Translations under genes and position numbers: made by a program
Notes under the pieces: generated by a model
What the model was told of the DNA's origin: nothing
The model's database searches: none
Seen by the model: only the letters and a program-made list of their open reading frames with translations
In this document: one piece after another, positions 20,177-20,988 of the stretch
How the letters are laid out: the number at the start of each line of letters is the position of its first letter
How positions within the stretch are numbered: the first letter of the stretch is position 1
Source of the DNA: JAAZNV01 sp049297375
Lineage (GTDB): Bacteria; Patescibacteriota; WWE3; UBA101185; UBA10185
DNA: 20,988 nt
Assembly (NCBI GenBank): GCA_049297375.1
Contig: JBAQUF010000051.1
Location: forward strand, 1 to 20,988
Direction: 5' to 3'

Positions 20177-20950
20177 ATGGGTACTGATGTTTTATTAAAC
20201 AGCTTTGGAGAAGGAAATAAGGAGGATGTTAAAAGTTGTTTATTGAAGTTACTTCCTCATGTTAATTTTAATGACTTAATTTTATGTGGTGGTTTTGCTG
20301 TTAGGTACCATTTAAAGAAGAATGGTGTGGATTTTAATTACGATAGGGAATTTAATGACTTAGACTTTCTTTTAAAAGAAGTAGCTGATTTAAAACCTTC
20401 TGTTTCTCAGGATTTTATTACTTACCATTATCATGATTATGCAGATAAAAAAGAAGAACATGCAGATGATTTATTCATAGCTCTTGTTGATGAGGTTTCT
20501 AAAATAAAGTTAGACATGTTTAGCTATGCTCCTTACACACCCTTTGATCCTGAAGATATAGAATTTGAAGGTATAAAGTTAAAGATTAGAAATCCTGAAG
20601 ATCAATTGGCCACCCAAATCCTTGAAAGTGCTGTTATTCTTGAAGGGGGAACTATTGATCCAAAGTGGATTGAGAATATTGAAGGTTTATTAAAAGTATC
20701 TAATCCTAATAAAACTGATAGATATTTTCACAACAAGCATTACTACAATGGTAAGAAAGAAAACCCTTTTGTTGAAAGTGCTTTAGAAGTTTATGAAAAG
20801 ATAAGAAATCAAGTAAAAGTTAAACCAGAGGTGCTTGTAGCTAAATCTACTAGAAGAGCTCCTTATAAATGTGAATTATGTGAAAATAAAAATGGATTTA
20901 CTGTTTCTCCTATGGAGCAGGTATACAAAATACTTGGGTATACAGAATAG
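20177..20950 (+). CDS. Nucleotidyltransferase-fold-like protein with C-terminal CxxC, unknown function
   Basis: The 257-residue protein shows the outline of a minimal nucleotidyltransferase: CGGFAVRYHL with G38-G39 at the end of a strand, then FNDLDFLL with D61 and D63, and a later strand KIKLDMFSY that could supply the third acid, followed by the helix IRNPEDQLATQILESA often seen in AbiEii-like and similar enzymes. The last third is basic and includes CELC (C232, C235) near the C-terminus, perhaps half of a metal site. No signal peptide. Substrate and function are unknown; it is a single gene with a strong leaderless promoter and no obvious antitoxin partner in the window. Confidence 0.7.
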   Translation: MGTDVLLNSFGEGNKEDVKSCLLKLLPHVNFNDLILCGGFAVRYHLKKNGVDFNYDREFNDLDFLLKEVADLKPSVSQDFITYHYHDYADKKEEHADDLFIALVDEVSKIKLDMFSYAPYTPFDPEDIEFEGIKLKIRNPEDQLATQILESAVILEGGTIDPKWIENIEGLLKVSNPNKTDRYFHNKHYYNGKKENPFVESALEVYEKIRNQVKVKPEVLVAKSTRRAPYKCELCENKNGFTVSPMEQVYKILGYTE

Positions 20951-20988
20951 AAAATAGGTTAGCAACCCCTACATTTATCCTTCTATTG

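Noticed and set aside
1..20988. CRISPR array, insertion sequence, prophage or integration site
   Set aside because: No spaced direct repeats, transposase, integrase or phage genes were seen.
1..20988. Reassigned TGA codon (code 25)
   Set aside because: TGA ends miaB and the dsbA-like gene, and conserved Gly and Trp positions use ordinary codons.

Overview
The window looks like a small-genome, AT-rich bacterium of the Candidate Phyla Radiation (Patescibacteria). The signs are very tight packing (genes overlapping by 1 to 55 bases), small or trimmed housekeeping proteins (MiaB without TRAM domain, a half-length TsaB), a cupin-type glucose-6-phosphate isomerase, many short lineage-specific membrane proteins, and leaderless gene starts. 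TGA behaves as a normal stop, so the glycine-recoded (code 25) lineages are unlikely. The exact class cannot be told from this window.

Layout: 1-2162 holds the 3' end of miaB, miaA (both act on tRNA A37) and an AI-2E/PerM-type exporter. The RNase P RNA lies on the minus strand at 2184-2510. 2611-3388 is a two-gene unit of unknown small membrane proteins with its own promoter, Shine-Dalgarno (SD) sequences and terminator. 3463-4536 is mltG, facing a divergent DUF151 (bifunctional nuclease-like) gene. 4980-8222 is a cell-division operon: an anchored protein, ftsE, ftsX and a coiled-coil M23 protein. 8315-10014 holds a membrane-anchored surface protein, a VanZ-like protein, tsaE and a short tsaB. 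10339-14465 holds a nucleotide-sugar epimerase, a GT2 glycosyltransferase, a DsbA-like thiol oxidoreductase and a UshA-like nucleotidase. 14547-16531 (minus) holds a YbaK-type deacylase directly behind tRNA-Pro(GGG), and an Nramp-superfamily transporter. 16615-20033 is mostly minus: an unknown gene, a KamB/NpmA-like 16S rRNA methyltransferase, uppS, cupin GPI and a SurA-like chaperone, with two tiny plus-strand ORFs. A nucleotidyltransferase-like orphan gene closes the window.

Main discoveries: (1) the M23 peptidase domain encoded behind ftsEX has its two halves in swapped order (HxH half first, HxxxD and terminal WHL half last), a circular permutation with all metal and catalytic residues kept; (2) the DsbA-like protein is also circularly permuted (cis-Pro half before the CxxC half); (3) most transcription units start with a -10 box, often of the TGn extended type, about 7 bases before the start codon, implying leaderless mRNAs, while a few small unknown genes use classic SD leaders; (4) a KamB/NpmA-like A1408 methyltransferase homologue, tRNA-Pro next to a Pro-tRNA editing-type gene, and an Nramp-fold protein without the metal-binding motifs. 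Together the genes describe envelope growth and division (UppS, MltG, FtsEX plus hydrolase, DsbA, SurA-like) and tRNA maturation or quality control (RNase P, MiaAB, TsaE/TsaB, YbaK).
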